DNA of 64,000 nt from the NCBI GenBank assembly GCA_963797335.1, contig CAWCOU010000006.1, positions 1,178,001 to 1,242,000 of the forward strand. Direction: 5' to 3'. A program made the position numbers and the translations under genes. The notes under the pieces are model-generated. The model was not told the DNA's origin. It did not search any database and worked only from the letters and a program-made list of their open reading frames with translations. Origin of the DNA: CAWCOU01 sp963797335 (GTDB lineage Bacteria > Pseudomonadota > Gammaproteobacteria > JAURND01). Below are positions 1 through 8,317 of this stretch, piece after piece; the first letter of the stretch is position 1; each line of letters starts with the position of its first letter.

Positions 1-133
1 GGATACCTTGTCTAACATCATTGATTATGCCAATTCACAACAACAGCAAGCTTTCGATGTCAGTAAAGTCAATCAATCACAACCTGTCATTCAGAACGGT
101 GCAATTCCAAGTACAAGCGGAGCGCATAAATGA
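1..133 (+). CDS. C-terminal end of an ICE conjugation protein (partial)
   Basis: An open frame enters from the left edge (first full codon at base 2) and ends with TGA overlapping the ATG of the next gene (ATGA). Only about 43 residues are visible, Gln/Asn/Ser-rich and ending in SGAHK. The tight overlap with a TraG-N gene shows it belongs to the same transfer operon. In PFGI-1-type elements the gene before TraG-N is usually a PFL_4710/4711-family conjugation protein, so that is a likely identity. The visible residues are too few to prove it. Confidence 0.6.
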   Translation, partial: DTLSNIIDYANSQQQQAFDVSKVNQSQPVIQNGAIPSTSGAHK

Positions 134-1644
134 GCATCGGTGTGCAATCCTACCCTGAGCTATATACCATGCTGTTGGGCTGGAATCTCTACGATCAGAT
201 ATGGGATTTACTCTCTCAATCCGGTTTGGCTTATTTACCTTTTATCGGCATAGTCCTGAGAAACATGGCCCAGCCTTATACTTCTCAAGAAACAAAAGAT
301 GCTGGTAGTACTTCGCTACGACGCATGGAAATAGATTTTATCGGAACATTGTTATTTATCTTTTTTGGCGTATCGCCAGCATTTGTATTAGACCCCTCCC
401 TTGTTTCATACACTCCGTTGTGCCCGGTGGATGGGAAAAGCGACACGGTGCATCCCGGCAATACCGGCACGACATACGATTCAGCATTCACGCTACCAAC
501 AACAGAAACACGAGTACCCATCTGGTGGTATGCCGTTATGGCTATGTCTGAAGGGATTACCTCAGCTGCAAACACGATGGTGGCCTGCGTTCCGAATTTA
601 AGAAGTATGGTAACGCAAGCCGACATGGCCAGGATTACCGACACTGAATTGAAGCAAGAAGTGGCGAATTTTGAAAAAGATTGTTACATACCGGCACGCA
701 CTCAATATCAAGCAGATCTCCATACTAATGCCAATACGCTGTTTGTCATCAACTCAGATATATCAGAATATGGGGAAGACGATACAGAATGGGCAGGTTC
801 TCGCGGATTTAATCAAACGTACTATCAAACTCAGAAAGCTTCCAAACCGGTCAAAGGATTTCTCTATGATCCCAATCAAGATATCAACGCAGATACGAAT
901 CAGGATAGCCCTCCTGCCTATGGAACTCCCACTTGCTACGAATGGTGGAACGATTCTGAAAATGGCCTAAAAGCTCGGCTAGAAAATGTCATGCCTACTA
1001 ATTTTTGGAATGAATTTGCAGCTAAGGTGGGTGATGAAAAAACCAGGGATGATTTATTGAAATCAATTCTTTTTAACAATACCGGTTATGACAAGGCCAA
1101 TAATATGATTGGCGATGTAGGTTATTCACACCTAGCTGCGGGATTGGGTCAATGGTTTCATCAATTAGAGGCTTATCCAAAATTGTATGCTGCCGCAGAA
1201 TCTGCTCCGATTATTCAGGCGTTACTCTTGCTGATGGTCTATGCTTTTTTGCCATTGGCTTTAGTATTTACCGGGTATAAGCCTGCTGCTTTCATCTCAG
1301 GGGCAGTGATTATTTTTTCGCTGATCTTTTGGAACTTCATTTGGCATTTAGTGAGCTGGACGGATACTGCCTTGATGGATGCACTTTATGGGAATAGTTG
1401 GTTTTCTCATCAATCTCCGAATGCCACATTGGTGGATATGATAACCGGTACATTGATTATTGTTGCACCATTGTTTTGGTTCAGTTTCATGGGGAGTATG
1501 GGGGTGGCTGTTGGTAATTTGGTCACAGCCGCATTTAGCACTTTAAATAAGACCGGTGAGGAATCAGCAGCAAAGGGAGCTAATTTAATAAAATCTGGAG
1601 CTAAAGCTGTTTATAACACTCTAACTAAGCCAGAGAAAAAGTAA
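130..1644 (+). CDS. Conjugal transfer TraG N-terminal-domain protein of a PFGI-1-type ICE
   Basis: A 504-aa integral inner-membrane protein, probably a component of the ICE mating-pair apparatus. It starts with the layout typical of TraG-N proteins: a short lead ending LLGWNLYDQIWDLLSQSG, a first hydrophobic segment (about residues 30-45), the sequence RRMEIDFIGTLLFIFFGVSP (about 65-85), and a Cys-containing periplasmic loop. A cluster of hydrophobic segments follows at about residues 355-480. The C-terminus is a short basic tail. The start overlaps the stop of the preceding gene, so the two are translationally coupled. Family membership follows from the overall pattern and from the TraD and PFL_4669-family neighbours. 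Its exact role in G-type conjugation systems is not well defined. Confidence 0.8.
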   Translation: MSIGVQSYPELYTMLLGWNLYDQIWDLLSQSGLAYLPFIGIVLRNMAQPYTSQETKDAGSTSLRRMEIDFIGTLLFIFFGVSPAFVLDPSLVSYTPLCPVDGKSDTVHPGNTGTTYDSAFTLPTTETRVPIWWYAVMAMSEGITSAANTMVACVPNLRSMVTQADMARITDTELKQEVANFEKDCYIPARTQYQADLHTNANTLFVINSDISEYGEDDTEWAGSRGFNQTYYQTQKASKPVKGFLYDPNQDINADTNQDSPPAYGTPTCYEWWNDSENGLKARLENVMPTNFWNEFAAKVGDEKTRDDLLKSILFNNTGYDKANNMIGDVGYSHLAAGLGQWFHQLEAYPKLYAAAESAPIIQALLLLMVYAFLPLALVFTGYKPAAFISGAVIIFSLIFWNFIWHLVSWTDTALMDALYGNSWFSHQSPNATLVDMITGTLIIVAPLFWFSFMGSMGVAVGNLVTAAFSTLNKTGEESAAKGANLIKSGAKAVYNTLTKPEKK

Positions 1645-1645
1645 A

Positions 1646-1861
1646 TTAAATTTCATTTTTCTTAGGTTGATTTGAATTCAGTAAGCTCGGATCCTGATCT
1701 GCCATTTCCATAAGCATGTCATGCGTAGTTTGTAGATTTTTGGCTTCGCTTCTTTTTGCATCTTCACAAAGTGCATTAAGAATAACACCAACTATTTTCC
1801 ATAAAATTTTAAATATGAATAGAGCAGGATGTCGATTTTTAGTGACAGTTTTATCTTCCAT
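1646..1861 (-). CDS. Small hypothetical ICE protein, convergent to the TraG-N gene
   Basis: A 71-aa protein of unknown function. It has a basic N-terminus, a hydrophobic segment (ALFIFKILWKIVGVILNAL, about residues 14-32) and a charged C-terminal half, so it may be a single-pass membrane protein. The start is supported by AGGTGA a few bases upstream on the minus strand. Its stop lies one base from the stop of the TraG-N gene, so the two are tail to tail. Short reversed genes at this position are plausible in such elements, but no family could be recognised. Confidence 0.55.
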   Translation of the reverse strand: MEDKTVTKNRHPALFIFKILWKIVGVILNALCEDAKRSEAKNLQTTHDMLMEMADQDPSLLNSNQPKKNEI

Positions 1862-1884
1862 AAAATCACCTAGGATTAAAGGAT

Positions 1885-2253
1885 ATGCTTCACAGTAAGC
1901 AGCTAAAAAAAATTACGAAACAACTATTTTTTCTGACAGGACTAATGTTACTTGTCATTGTTCCGTTGGTCTGGTTAGGTATTAAAAATCCTAATCAAAT
2001 TCAAAATTTAGAGCATATTGTCTCACAAAATAAACTATTTTTCACCTCTTTACGTTGGCTCATCATTTTAGCTATTTTCAGTGCTTGGCCGCGCTTCATT
2101 CGCCGTCGAGCAAAGCATCGCTATTGGAAACCCGAAAAAACAATGTTTTGGCTCAATCAACGATTAAAAATAACGTTTTGGCTGATTATATTTGAAGTTC
2201 TCATCTGCGAAAACTTGCTCTTGACGTTGATCCGTTTTCTGGAGGGTCACTGA
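1885..2253 (+). CDS. Small membrane protein upstream of traD
   Basis: A 122-aa protein with two or three predicted transmembrane segments (about residues 12-32, 50-67 and 92-112) separated by strongly basic stretches such as RFIRRRAKHR. The ATG is preceded by AGGATTAAAGG. The stop codon shares its last base with the ATG of traD (TGATG), so the two genes are translationally coupled. This suggests a coupling-protein partner in the inner membrane, an inference from position. No named family was recognised. Confidence 0.65.
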   Translation: MLHSKQLKKITKQLFFLTGLMLLVIVPLVWLGIKNPNQIQNLEHIVSQNKLFFTSLRWLIILAIFSAWPRFIRRRAKHRYWKPEKTMFWLNQRLKITFWLIIFEVLICENLLLTLIRFLEGH

Positions 2254-4283
2254 TGTCCATGCACAAACCCTTGGAAGCTTTGCTGCGACCTCCGTTAGAG
2301 TGGTATACCTCTGTTGTTGCTGTAACGGGCATCCTATTGCTTTACAGTGCATCCAACTTATTTTTAATGCCTTCAAAACTGGAGCAAATTGCCGTCGTTA
2401 GTTTATTAATTCTGGGCTTGTATCGCTTCAAGCAAGGCTACAGAGTATTCCGTTATCAACTGAATTTAAAACGAATGCCGACGTATAAAATAACTTCTAA
2501 ACAAATTCCACCTGGCAGTAGAAAACTCTTTGTAGGCAAAGGTTTTTTATGGACAACGACTCATACTCAACGTCTGCGCGATTTGGACTTACCCTATAAC
2601 TTGCATTATAAAAATCCCTCTTTTTTAAAGTGCTGGGCTAGACAAAAAGAACTCCGATGGGAAAGTAATCCCTTTTTGAAGAGATTTACCAAGTACTTAT
2701 CAAAAAACTCAATCTGGAATCCTTTTAGACCGTATCCAGATATTGGCGGTCAGCCCTGTATTCATGGTGTTTCCGAGCGAGAAGAGAATATTGCTATCAA
2801 TTTAGCAGATCGAGCGAGTCACATGGTGGTGGTCGGCTTACCGGGAATGGGTAAAACCCGTTTTGCGGAGATACTTATCAGCCAGGATATCCGTCGAGGC
2901 GACGTGGTCATCGTTATTGACCCTAAAGGAGATTCCGATCTGCTCAAGCGTGTGTATACCGAAGCAAAATTAGCCGGTAGAGAAGAGGACTTGCTTATTT
3001 TACATCTCGGCTTCCCCCATATATCTGCTCGTTACAATCCGGTTGGAAATTTCACTCGGGTAACTGAAGTGGCAAACCGCATTTCCAATCAACTGCCCGG
3101 CTCCGGTGATTCTGCCGCATTCCGCGAATTTGGCTGGCAGTTTATTAATTCCATCGCACTTGCTCTGGTTTCAATGGGTGAGAAACCCGATTACCAGAAG
3201 ATGAAATTTTACATCACCAAGATGGATTTGTTGTTGGAGAAATACCTTAATTTCTGGCTTCCGTCAGTGGATAACCAACTGGAAACCTGGCTGGCTTCCT
3301 ATATCCGAGATAATAGCACCAATAAGAAGGAAATCTCTCGCCTCCAAGCATTAATTGCTTACGTACAGGCACATCAACTGATTAATAATCCGGTATTTGA
3401 CGATTTACACCACGCTTGTAAGTACGACAAAGAATATTTCAGCAAAATTACTGCCTCTTTAGGCCCCCTCCTTAAGAAACTGACCACCGGCAAAGTCGCT
3501 GAATTACTCTCTCCAGATTATCAAGATACTCAGGATAATCGTCCCGTCCTGGATTGGTTACAAGTCATCCGAAATCGGCAAATTGTGTATGTTGGTTTAG
3601 ACGCCTTAACGGATAGAGAGGTATCGACTGCCGTAGGAAACGCTTTATTCGCTGACCTGGTCGCTGTTGCCGGACGCTTATACAAGCACGGCCTATACGA
3701 CGGTTTTTACAAAACAGCTATGCAAAGTAAAATCCTACCGCGTATTTGCATCCATTCCGATGAATTCAATGAAATCATCGGTGATGAGTTTATTCCTTTG
3801 CTGAATAAAGGCAGAGGTGCAGGTATCACGGTGACTGCCTATACACAAACCTGGTCGGATGTGGAAGCTCGTCTGAAAGCTGCCGCCAAGGCTGGCCAAG
3901 TGGCCGGTAATTTTGGGACGGTGGTTATGTTCCGTTGCAAAGAAGCACGTACCGTTGAGATGTTGTTGGAGCAATTGCCTAAAGTGCCGATTTTACGTGT
4001 GATTCCTGCCTCTAGCAGCAGCGATACGGCGCACGGCGAAGAAGGCATATTCTTTCGCTCCAGCAATGAAGATCGGTTGAATCACAGCGAACAGCGTTTG
4101 ATTGAACAAAATGACGTATTGAACTTATCCAAGGGGCAAGCATTTGCGCTTCTGGAAGGGGGAAAGCTGTATAAATTGCGTATGCCGCTGCCTCAGCAAG
4201 AAGCGGTGGATGTCCCTGCGGATCTGGATAACATCCTACGTGTCATGCGTACACAAGCATTCCGTTTATTAAAAACTGCATAA
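2253..4283 (+). CDS. traD: Conjugative coupling protein TraD, SXT/TOL-type
   Basis: A 676-aa type IV coupling protein, the ATPase that delivers the relaxosome to the mating channel. Two N-terminal transmembrane segments (about residues 15-60) precede a cytoplasmic motor domain. The Walker A motif reads GLPGMGKTR at about residues 193-201, followed by the VIVIDPKGDSDL signature of this subfamily. A Walker B-like acidic patch (ICIHSDEFNEI) lies near residue 497, followed by the QTWSDVEAR and NFGTVVMFR segments typical of VirD4/TraG ATPases. Full length and all key motifs are present, so it appears functional. It sits directly downstream of a small membrane gene and upstream of the TraI_2-like gene. 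Confidence 0.93.
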   Translation: MSMHKPLEALLRPPLEWYTSVVAVTGILLLYSASNLFLMPSKLEQIAVVSLLILGLYRFKQGYRVFRYQLNLKRMPTYKITSKQIPPGSRKLFVGKGFLWTTTHTQRLRDLDLPYNLHYKNPSFLKCWARQKELRWESNPFLKRFTKYLSKNSIWNPFRPYPDIGGQPCIHGVSEREENIAINLADRASHMVVVGLPGMGKTRFAEILISQDIRRGDVVIVIDPKGDSDLLKRVYTEAKLAGREEDLLILHLGFPHISARYNPVGNFTRVTEVANRISNQLPGSGDSAAFREFGWQFINSIALALVSMGEKPDYQKMKFYITKMDLLLEKYLNFWLPSVDNQLETWLASYIRDNSTNKKEISRLQALIAYVQAHQLINNPVFDDLHHACKYDKEYFSKITASLGPLLKKLTTGKVAELLSPDYQDTQDNRPVLDWLQVIRNRQIVYVGLDALTDREVSTAVGNALFADLVAVAGRLYKHGLYDGFYKTAMQSKILPRICIHSDEFNEIIGDEFIPLLNKGRGAGITVTAYTQTWSDVEARLKAAAKAGQVAGNFGTVVMFRCKEARTVEMLLEQLPKVPILRVIPASSSSDTAHGEEGIFFRSSNEDRLNHSEQRLIEQNDVLNLSKGQAFALLEGGKLYKLRMPLPQQEAVDVPADLDNILRVMRTQAFRLLKTA

Positions 4284-4297
4284 ATGAGGAAAATAGT

Positions 4298-5389
4298 ATG
4301 AGTCACACACACCCTGAGTTGATGCCTTGTTTACCGGGAGAAACCATTGCGCAGCAACCATTGATTCGACCCTTGCTGTTGCAATTAAAGTCCCTGGTCA
4401 GCGCACCGCCGGATATCTACCGGGAATTATACCTTGCTACCTTCACTGCATTTGCAGAGTTCTGTCAAGCCATGCCCTTTGATATGCAGCAACCGCAACC
4501 CTATAGCTTATTACAACGCCAATTGGAATTGGCCATAACCGCGCTGAAATTGCGTCGCGGTCGCATGTTGCCTCAAAACTCTGAAAGTGAGTTGATCGCG
4601 GAGCAGGAACCCTTGTGGACATACGCTGTTTTCACAGCTTGCTTATTCAGCGGGTTAAATCGCCTGCAAAAGGATCGTATCGTTGAATTGTACCTCAATG
4701 AGAATGAGAAAATCGGTCAATGGTCGGTATTGGCCGGAAATCTATTTGAGCCGAAAACATTTTATACCGTCAGCGGATGGCCGACCCGAACATGGCTGGA
4801 TCACTTCAGTTATCTGGCTTTGCTGATCGGCAGAATTGTTCCTGCTCAAGCTCTGCGCTGGTTGACGACGGACTACGAAGTTTTTTTTAATTGGTGGGAA
4901 GCCATTACCATAAACCTCTGCGAAGAGAGAAAGGATGGATTATCACTATTGATAAAGCAAGCAGCGGAAGAAATAGATTATTCATTCCTTGGAGAAACGT
5001 TTAAGAAAAAAAATGAACATACCTCTCCATCGGCGAATTCAGCGTTAGAAGACTTCATTGCATGGCTGAAAAAACAATGCGAAGAGAACGGTTGCGACTC
5101 TGAGCGCGATCTATTGCTGCGTATCCCGGAAGGTTTTTTTATTGAATTACATCGTGTTGCCGATTTTCTACGGTGTCATCCTCAATATGGTTCTCCAGAG
5201 CATTTTGTACGCATTCTAAAAGGGTATTTACTAAAAGAGAACGATTCCACGGTACACTGCTACCGTTCAGCTCGTTTTGAAGAACGTTTGCTTTTGCATG
5301 GGGTTATCCTACCTGAAGACTATTTACCACCCATCGTGAAATCGCTGCCCTATCAATCCAGTTTTGTCAGTGAAATCCCATTATTATAG
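4298..5389 (+). CDS. TraI_2/MobH-relaxase-like protein lacking the HD histidines
   Basis: A 363-aa protein whose first 140 residues follow the TraI_2 (MobH relaxase) pattern. The opening HPELMPCLPGE, the LYLATFTAFAEFCQAMP helix, ALKLRRGRMLP and EEPLWTYAVF-like segments all align by eye with that family. Catalytic MobH proteins carry a histidine cluster (HHxxPGGLLxHxLEVA) and an LLHDLGK motif. Here those positions read QQPQPYSLLQRQLELA and CLFSGLNR, so every metal-binding His and Asp appears lost. At 363 aa it is also shorter than usual relaxases. It may be a structural paralogue working with a relaxase encoded outside the window. The fold assignment is fairly safe; the loss of activity is inferred. 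Confidence 0.7.
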   Translation: MSHTHPELMPCLPGETIAQQPLIRPLLLQLKSLVSAPPDIYRELYLATFTAFAEFCQAMPFDMQQPQPYSLLQRQLELAITALKLRRGRMLPQNSESELIAEQEPLWTYAVFTACLFSGLNRLQKDRIVELYLNENEKIGQWSVLAGNLFEPKTFYTVSGWPTRTWLDHFSYLALLIGRIVPAQALRWLTTDYEVFFNWWEAITINLCEERKDGLSLLIKQAAEEIDYSFLGETFKKKNEHTSPSANSALEDFIAWLKKQCEENGCDSERDLLLRIPEGFFIELHRVADFLRCHPQYGSPEHFVRILKGYLLKENDSTVHCYRSARFEERLLLHGVILPEDYLPPIVKSLPYQSSFVSEIPLL

Positions 5390-5398
5390 GAGCTTACT

Positions 5399-6073
5399 AT
5401 GAAGACTACATCGGAAACCCAAGCGAAGAAAAAACGCTCGCCTTTTTATATGGAGGGTGAAATTAATTTGATTTTACATACGCGAATGACACAATCGCTA
5501 TTGGCGGGCAATTGGGAATATGGTCAGCTCGGCCTGTGGCAATTCGCCTTAAAAATACGGGACTTATGGACAGCACATCAGGCTGATGACCCTTATGCAG
5601 ATTGGTTCTTTATGAAAATCGATGAGAAGATACATCGCATTCGCGAACAAGCCCATGAACTGGAAAATTATTGCCAACAAAGACTGGCACAACTTCGCGG
5701 GTTTAGCATTAAAGTATTTGAAAACCCTCGTCCTATGCAGCTTGATCTTAAGTTTGTCACCCCATTCAGCTATATGGGAGCGGCTTTACTTCCCGAATTA
5801 GATTATCTATCACGCCAAGCGTATACATTACGTCACATGGGGCAATTATTAGAACCGGAAAAATCGCCCTCCAAAATTGCCGCCAATATACGCCAATTAT
5901 TTTCAATCCCGATGGGTTGGCGGAAATTAGTGACGCGGCAAGACATCCTAGATAATACGCCTGCTGCACAAGAAGCCATAAGTAAGATGGGCAAAATCCC
6001 TTCAGCAATCCTAAACAAAGAGATTAAGTTTTTATTTTTGTTGGATAATATGGCCGGAACTCGTGTTAAATGA
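5399..6073 (+). CDS. Integrating conjugative element protein, PFL_4669 family
   Basis: A 224-aa protein matching by eye the PFL_4669 (TIGR03761) family of PFGI-1-type elements. The markers are LILHTRMTQSLL near residue 25, the DDPYADWFFMKIDEKI block near residue 60, and a C-terminal region resembling a helix-turn-helix (GWRKLVTRQDILDNTPAAQEAI). The molecular function is unknown. The gene follows the TraI_2-like gene by nine bases with its own AGGAG-type site and ends the conjugation block. Its presence is a strong marker of element type. Confidence 0.8.
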   Translation: MKTTSETQAKKKRSPFYMEGEINLILHTRMTQSLLAGNWEYGQLGLWQFALKIRDLWTAHQADDPYADWFFMKIDEKIHRIREQAHELENYCQQRLAQLRGFSIKVFENPRPMQLDLKFVTPFSYMGAALLPELDYLSRQAYTLRHMGQLLEPEKSPSKIAANIRQLFSIPMGWRKLVTRQDILDNTPAAQEAISKMGKIPSAILNKEIKFLFLLDNMAGTRVK

Positions 6074-6265
6074 TTACTCGGGTACTATTCTGCAATTTAT
6101 TTTATAGATTTACGACAATACTAAATATATAGTTTATTGTAGAGTTTTTAATAAAATTTCCGCAAATTTTCTTCTGGTGAAACTGGCATTGGTATCTTAG
6201 CCGCCATATAATAGAGCCATTGTTCTGAGAGTTGTTCATTGATAATAACTATAGGGGGACTGTTT

Positions 6266-6616
6266 ATGGATTCGTTAGAAAAAATTCGCCAACATCAGAA
6301 AGAATTTATAGAGGAAAGAAATTGGGGAGAATTTCAATCCCCCAAAAACCTAAGTATGGCTCTCGCAGCCGAAGCTGGAGAGTTATTGGAAGTTTTTATG
6401 TGGTTGAACGAGAAACAAGTTGAATTATTAAAAATAAAGTACCCACATCTTTATCAAAATGCACGAGAAGAAATTAGTGACGTTCTTATTTATCTTGTTC
6501 GCCTTGCTGACGTTCTTAATATCGATTTACTGCAAGCGGCGCTGGAGAAAATAGAAAAGAATAAAAAGAAATATCCGATAGAAAAAGCACATGAACTATT
6601 ACAGTCCGTTGATTAA
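6266..6616 (+). CDS. MazG-like nucleotide pyrophosphohydrolase
   Basis: A 116-aa all-helical NTP pyrophosphohydrolase of the MazG-like/RS21-C6 (dCTPase) group. It probably hydrolyses non-canonical or excess (d)NTPs to NMP and PPi. The metal-binding residues are visible: the ALAAEAGELLEVFMW motif (E-x2-E in helix 1) and EEISDVLIYLVRLAD (E-x3-D in helix 2). The ATG at 6266 follows a GGGGGA ribosome site at 6254-6259. An upstream in-frame codon at 6239 has no such site. In mobile elements such enzymes are often linked to nucleotide-pool control or defence; the role here is an inference from position before the replication-type module. Confidence 0.85.
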   Translation: MDSLEKIRQHQKEFIEERNWGEFQSPKNLSMALAAEAGELLEVFMWLNEKQVELLKIKYPHLYQNAREEISDVLIYLVRLADVLNIDLLQAALEKIEKNKKKYPIEKAHELLQSVD

Positions 6617-6675
6617 TGTGTTAAGAACATTTGTGGTAAAGAATTCAGTTAAAATAGATATGTTATAAGTCGTTT

Positions 6676-6785
6676 CACTGTGCGACTTTAAATCACAGTG
6701 AAGACCAGGTGTGCTACGATGAAATTTCCTTGGTCGTCGGGATTTTTCCCGATTCGTAGCTGTACCCATTTTTGGGGATTCTACT
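6676..6785 (+). ncRNA. Pseudoknotted structured RNA, copy 1 (leader of the ssb unit)
   Basis: Three helices can be drawn. P1 pairs CACTGTG (6676-6682) with CACAGTG (6694-6700). P2 pairs GCTACGA (6713-6719) with TCGTAGC (6754-6760) and encloses a small CGGGA/TCCCG hairpin. A pseudoknot pairs GACCAGG (6703-6709) with CCTTGGTC (6728-6735), allowing one bulged T. A CCC/GGGG hairpin follows (6765-6777). A second copy at 18390-18495 keeps the same helices with compensatory changes in P1 and the pseudoknot. Position before ssb recalls the STAXI and radC RNA motifs described in mobile elements, but membership in either could not be tested. Confidence 0.7.
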
Positions 6786-6871
6786 GTATTTTTTGGGGCT
6801 TAGGCTCTTTCTACTGATTCGCGGGTTATACCCGTTCCTCATCGCAATGTATCGCGATTTTCCACTTCCTG

Positions 6872-6948
6872 ACAGGGAAACTACTCTTCCCTGTTGGGCA
6901 AGATGCGTTTCTCTTTTAGGTTTTTCATAACTTTTAAGGAGAAACATC
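6872..6948 (+). promoter_or_regulatory. Leader of ssb with Shine-Dalgarno-sequestering segment
   Basis: ACAGGGAA (6872-6879) forms an 8-bp hairpin with TTCCCTGT (6887-6894). The next segment, GATGCGTTTCTC (6902-6913), is followed by TTTT and is complementary, apart from a two-base bulge, to the ribosome site GAGAAACATC (6939-6948). The leader can therefore hide the start region of ssb. Leaders with the same logic precede the genes at 7474, 8318, 8992 and 9653. Confidence 0.6.
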
Positions 6949-7386
6949 ATGTCATCTTCATTGAACCTCGTTCAATTAATCGGTCACGTCGGCAAAGAAC
7001 CCGAAGCCTTAAAATCAGGCAAAAACGGCTCTTTTGTTCGCGTTTCTTTGTCAACCACCAAAACGTACACTTCAGAAACCGGTGAACGTAAAGAAGTGGT
7101 TGATTGGCATACTGTGTATTTCAACAATCGTCTTGGCAACGTAGTTAAGGAGCATTTAAACAAAGGTTCCTATATTTATGTTGCTGGCGAATTGCGCACC
7201 ACAGTATGGCAGGATAAAGAGAATCAAAAACGGTACAACACCGCCGTTTATGCCTCTGAATTAAAGTTTTTGGATAAAAAGCCCATGAACAAATCATCTT
7301 CTAAGGAGTTGTCGCCTGAACAGGAGTCAATACCGGATGAAGCTGAACTCAATGCCTACGAGGAATATGCAGAAGCTAATAATTAG
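6949..7386 (+). CDS. ssb: Single-stranded DNA-binding protein (ICE copy)
   Basis: A 145-aa OB-fold SSB. The N-terminal 110 residues contain the family pattern: LVQLIGHVGKEPE, FVRVSLSTT, VVDWHTVYFNNRLGNVVKEHL, GSYIYVAGELRT and YNTAVYASEL. It binds single-stranded DNA during element transfer or replication. The C-terminal tail is short and acidic, ending EEYAEANN. The usual acidic-Pro-Phe tip (DDDIPF) that recruits host repair and replication proteins is absent. The start at 6949 follows AAGGAGAAACATC. It lies downstream of the structured RNA and the SD-sequestering leader, which suggests post-transcriptional control. Confidence 0.93.
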   Translation: MSSSLNLVQLIGHVGKEPEALKSGKNGSFVRVSLSTTKTYTSETGERKEVVDWHTVYFNNRLGNVVKEHLNKGSYIYVAGELRTTVWQDKENQKRYNTAVYASELKFLDKKPMNKSSSKELSPEQESIPDEAELNAYEEYAEANN

Positions 7387-7411
7387 CTTCAGTTTTCCGC
7401 GTAGTGAAATC

Positions 7412-7473
7412 ACCCATAGGGGAATACCCCTATGGGTATTTCCCCTTTATTTTTTTATTGATAAGGAGGAAAT
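7412..7473 (+). promoter_or_regulatory. Hairpin leader of the 7474 gene with SD-complementary segment
   Basis: ACCCATAGGGG (7412-7422) pairs perfectly with CCCCTATGGGT (7427-7437) around an AATA loop, then a T-rich run follows, so this is also a possible terminator for ssb. TATTTCCCCTT (7437-7447) is nearly complementary both to AGGGGAATA (7419-7426) and to the ribosome site AAGGAGGAAATA (7463-7474). Switching between the two pairings would expose or hide the start. Confidence 0.6.
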
Positions 7474-7836
7474 ATGAGTAAATTTGCACTTTGTTTATCC
7501 GGTTTTGGCGACATAACCGGTATCGAACGAGTACCAAGAGGGATGATGATTAAGATCAAAGTTCTTTCCAAGTCCTCGGATGATATTGAACTGGAATGCC
7601 TGGTAGATCAGCCGGATTTAATTGATCGGTTGGATACGCTCAGTCAGTCCTGCTACGACAAAGAGTATGTGGTGATACATTTTATCGCTCATTACTCGCA
7701 ACTTTCGTATTGTTATACAGGCTGGACGAAGCAAGATCCCGACCAAATGGTACGGCTCAAGGGTAAGTTGATGGAATTTAAGGGTTGGGTGCGAGACGGC
7801 GAATTGCCTGCTCCCTCATCACCTAAAGACATTTAA
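7474..7836 (+). CDS. Small ICE protein, possibly related to the DUF3577/STY4534 replication family
   Basis: A 120-aa soluble protein. The first part (GFGDITGIERV) and the end (RLKGKLMEFKGWVRDGE) resemble the opening and closing strands of the DUF3577 (STY4534) proteins often encoded next to ssb in PFGI-1-type elements. The protein is shorter than that family and the match is weak. The start has a strong AAGGAGGAAAT site controlled by the leader hairpin. It probably belongs to the element's DNA-processing module, an inference from position. Confidence 0.6.
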   Translation: MSKFALCLSGFGDITGIERVPRGMMIKIKVLSKSSDDIELECLVDQPDLIDRLDTLSQSCYDKEYVVIHFIAHYSQLSYCYTGWTKQDPDQMVRLKGKLMEFKGWVRDGELPAPSSPKDI

Positions 7837-7860
7837 TCATCAACTTATCGGAGGTATACT

Positions 7861-8220
7861 ATGGGTTATCCAGATCAAGCTAAAACGTTATTCCAGTTAA
7901 CGACGGAGTTGACTGATGCCAAAGTGGAGATTGCAGTGAGCAAAGCCATTACCCAAGTAGTTGAACAGATCATCAATCTCAGACATGAGATTGGCGATCT
8001 TAGACACGATATGATTGAGCGTTTTTCCAAAGTGGAAAGCCGCTTGTCTTCTGTTGAAACGGCCTTGGGTAAGCGTAATCAAATTCGCGGTGAAATTCGT
8101 ACCCGTATGTTTGATTACAGCTTTAAAGCGGGATGGATTGTCGGCTTTGTTGTTTTGTCGGCAACCGTCTCGTCATTGGTTGTGCTGTTGCATTCGCTGG
8201 CTAACGTTTATATCCATTAA
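7861..8220 (+). CDS. Coiled-coil, C-terminally membrane-anchored small protein
   Basis: A 119-aa protein. Residues about 25-75 form a heptad-like coiled coil (VVEQIINLRHEIGDLRHDMIERF and following). A single transmembrane helix lies near the C-terminus (about residues 92-112, WIVGFVVLSATVSSLVVLLHSL). The start follows CGGAGGTATACT. It lacks the complex hairpin leader of its neighbours and follows the 7474 gene closely, so it may be co-transcribed with it. The function is unknown; proteins of this shape can act as membrane-tethered oligomers. Confidence 0.65.
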   Translation: MGYPDQAKTLFQLTTELTDAKVEIAVSKAITQVVEQIINLRHEIGDLRHDMIERFSKVESRLSSVETALGKRNQIRGEIRTRMFDYSFKAGWIVGFVVLSATVSSLVVLLHSLANVYIH

Positions 8221-8262
8221 CGACGGAAATTTATTTTTCGTCGTTCTCAATTTTCCCACCGG

Positions 8263-8317
8263 GGAGGAATCTCCCTGCGCAGGGCATTTCCTCCTCTTTT
8301 ATCCAGGAGGAAATTCA
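8263..8317 (+). promoter_or_regulatory. SD-sequestering leader of the DUF3275 gene
   Basis: This is the clearest member of the leader family. ATTTCCTCCT (8286-8295) is an exact 10-base complement of the ribosome site AGGAGGAAAT (8305-8314). It can instead pair with GGGAGGAAT (8262-8270) upstream across the palindrome CCCTGCGCAGGG (8273-8284). The middle strand is followed by CTTTT, so the upstream pairing also resembles a terminator or attenuator. Confidence 0.65.
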
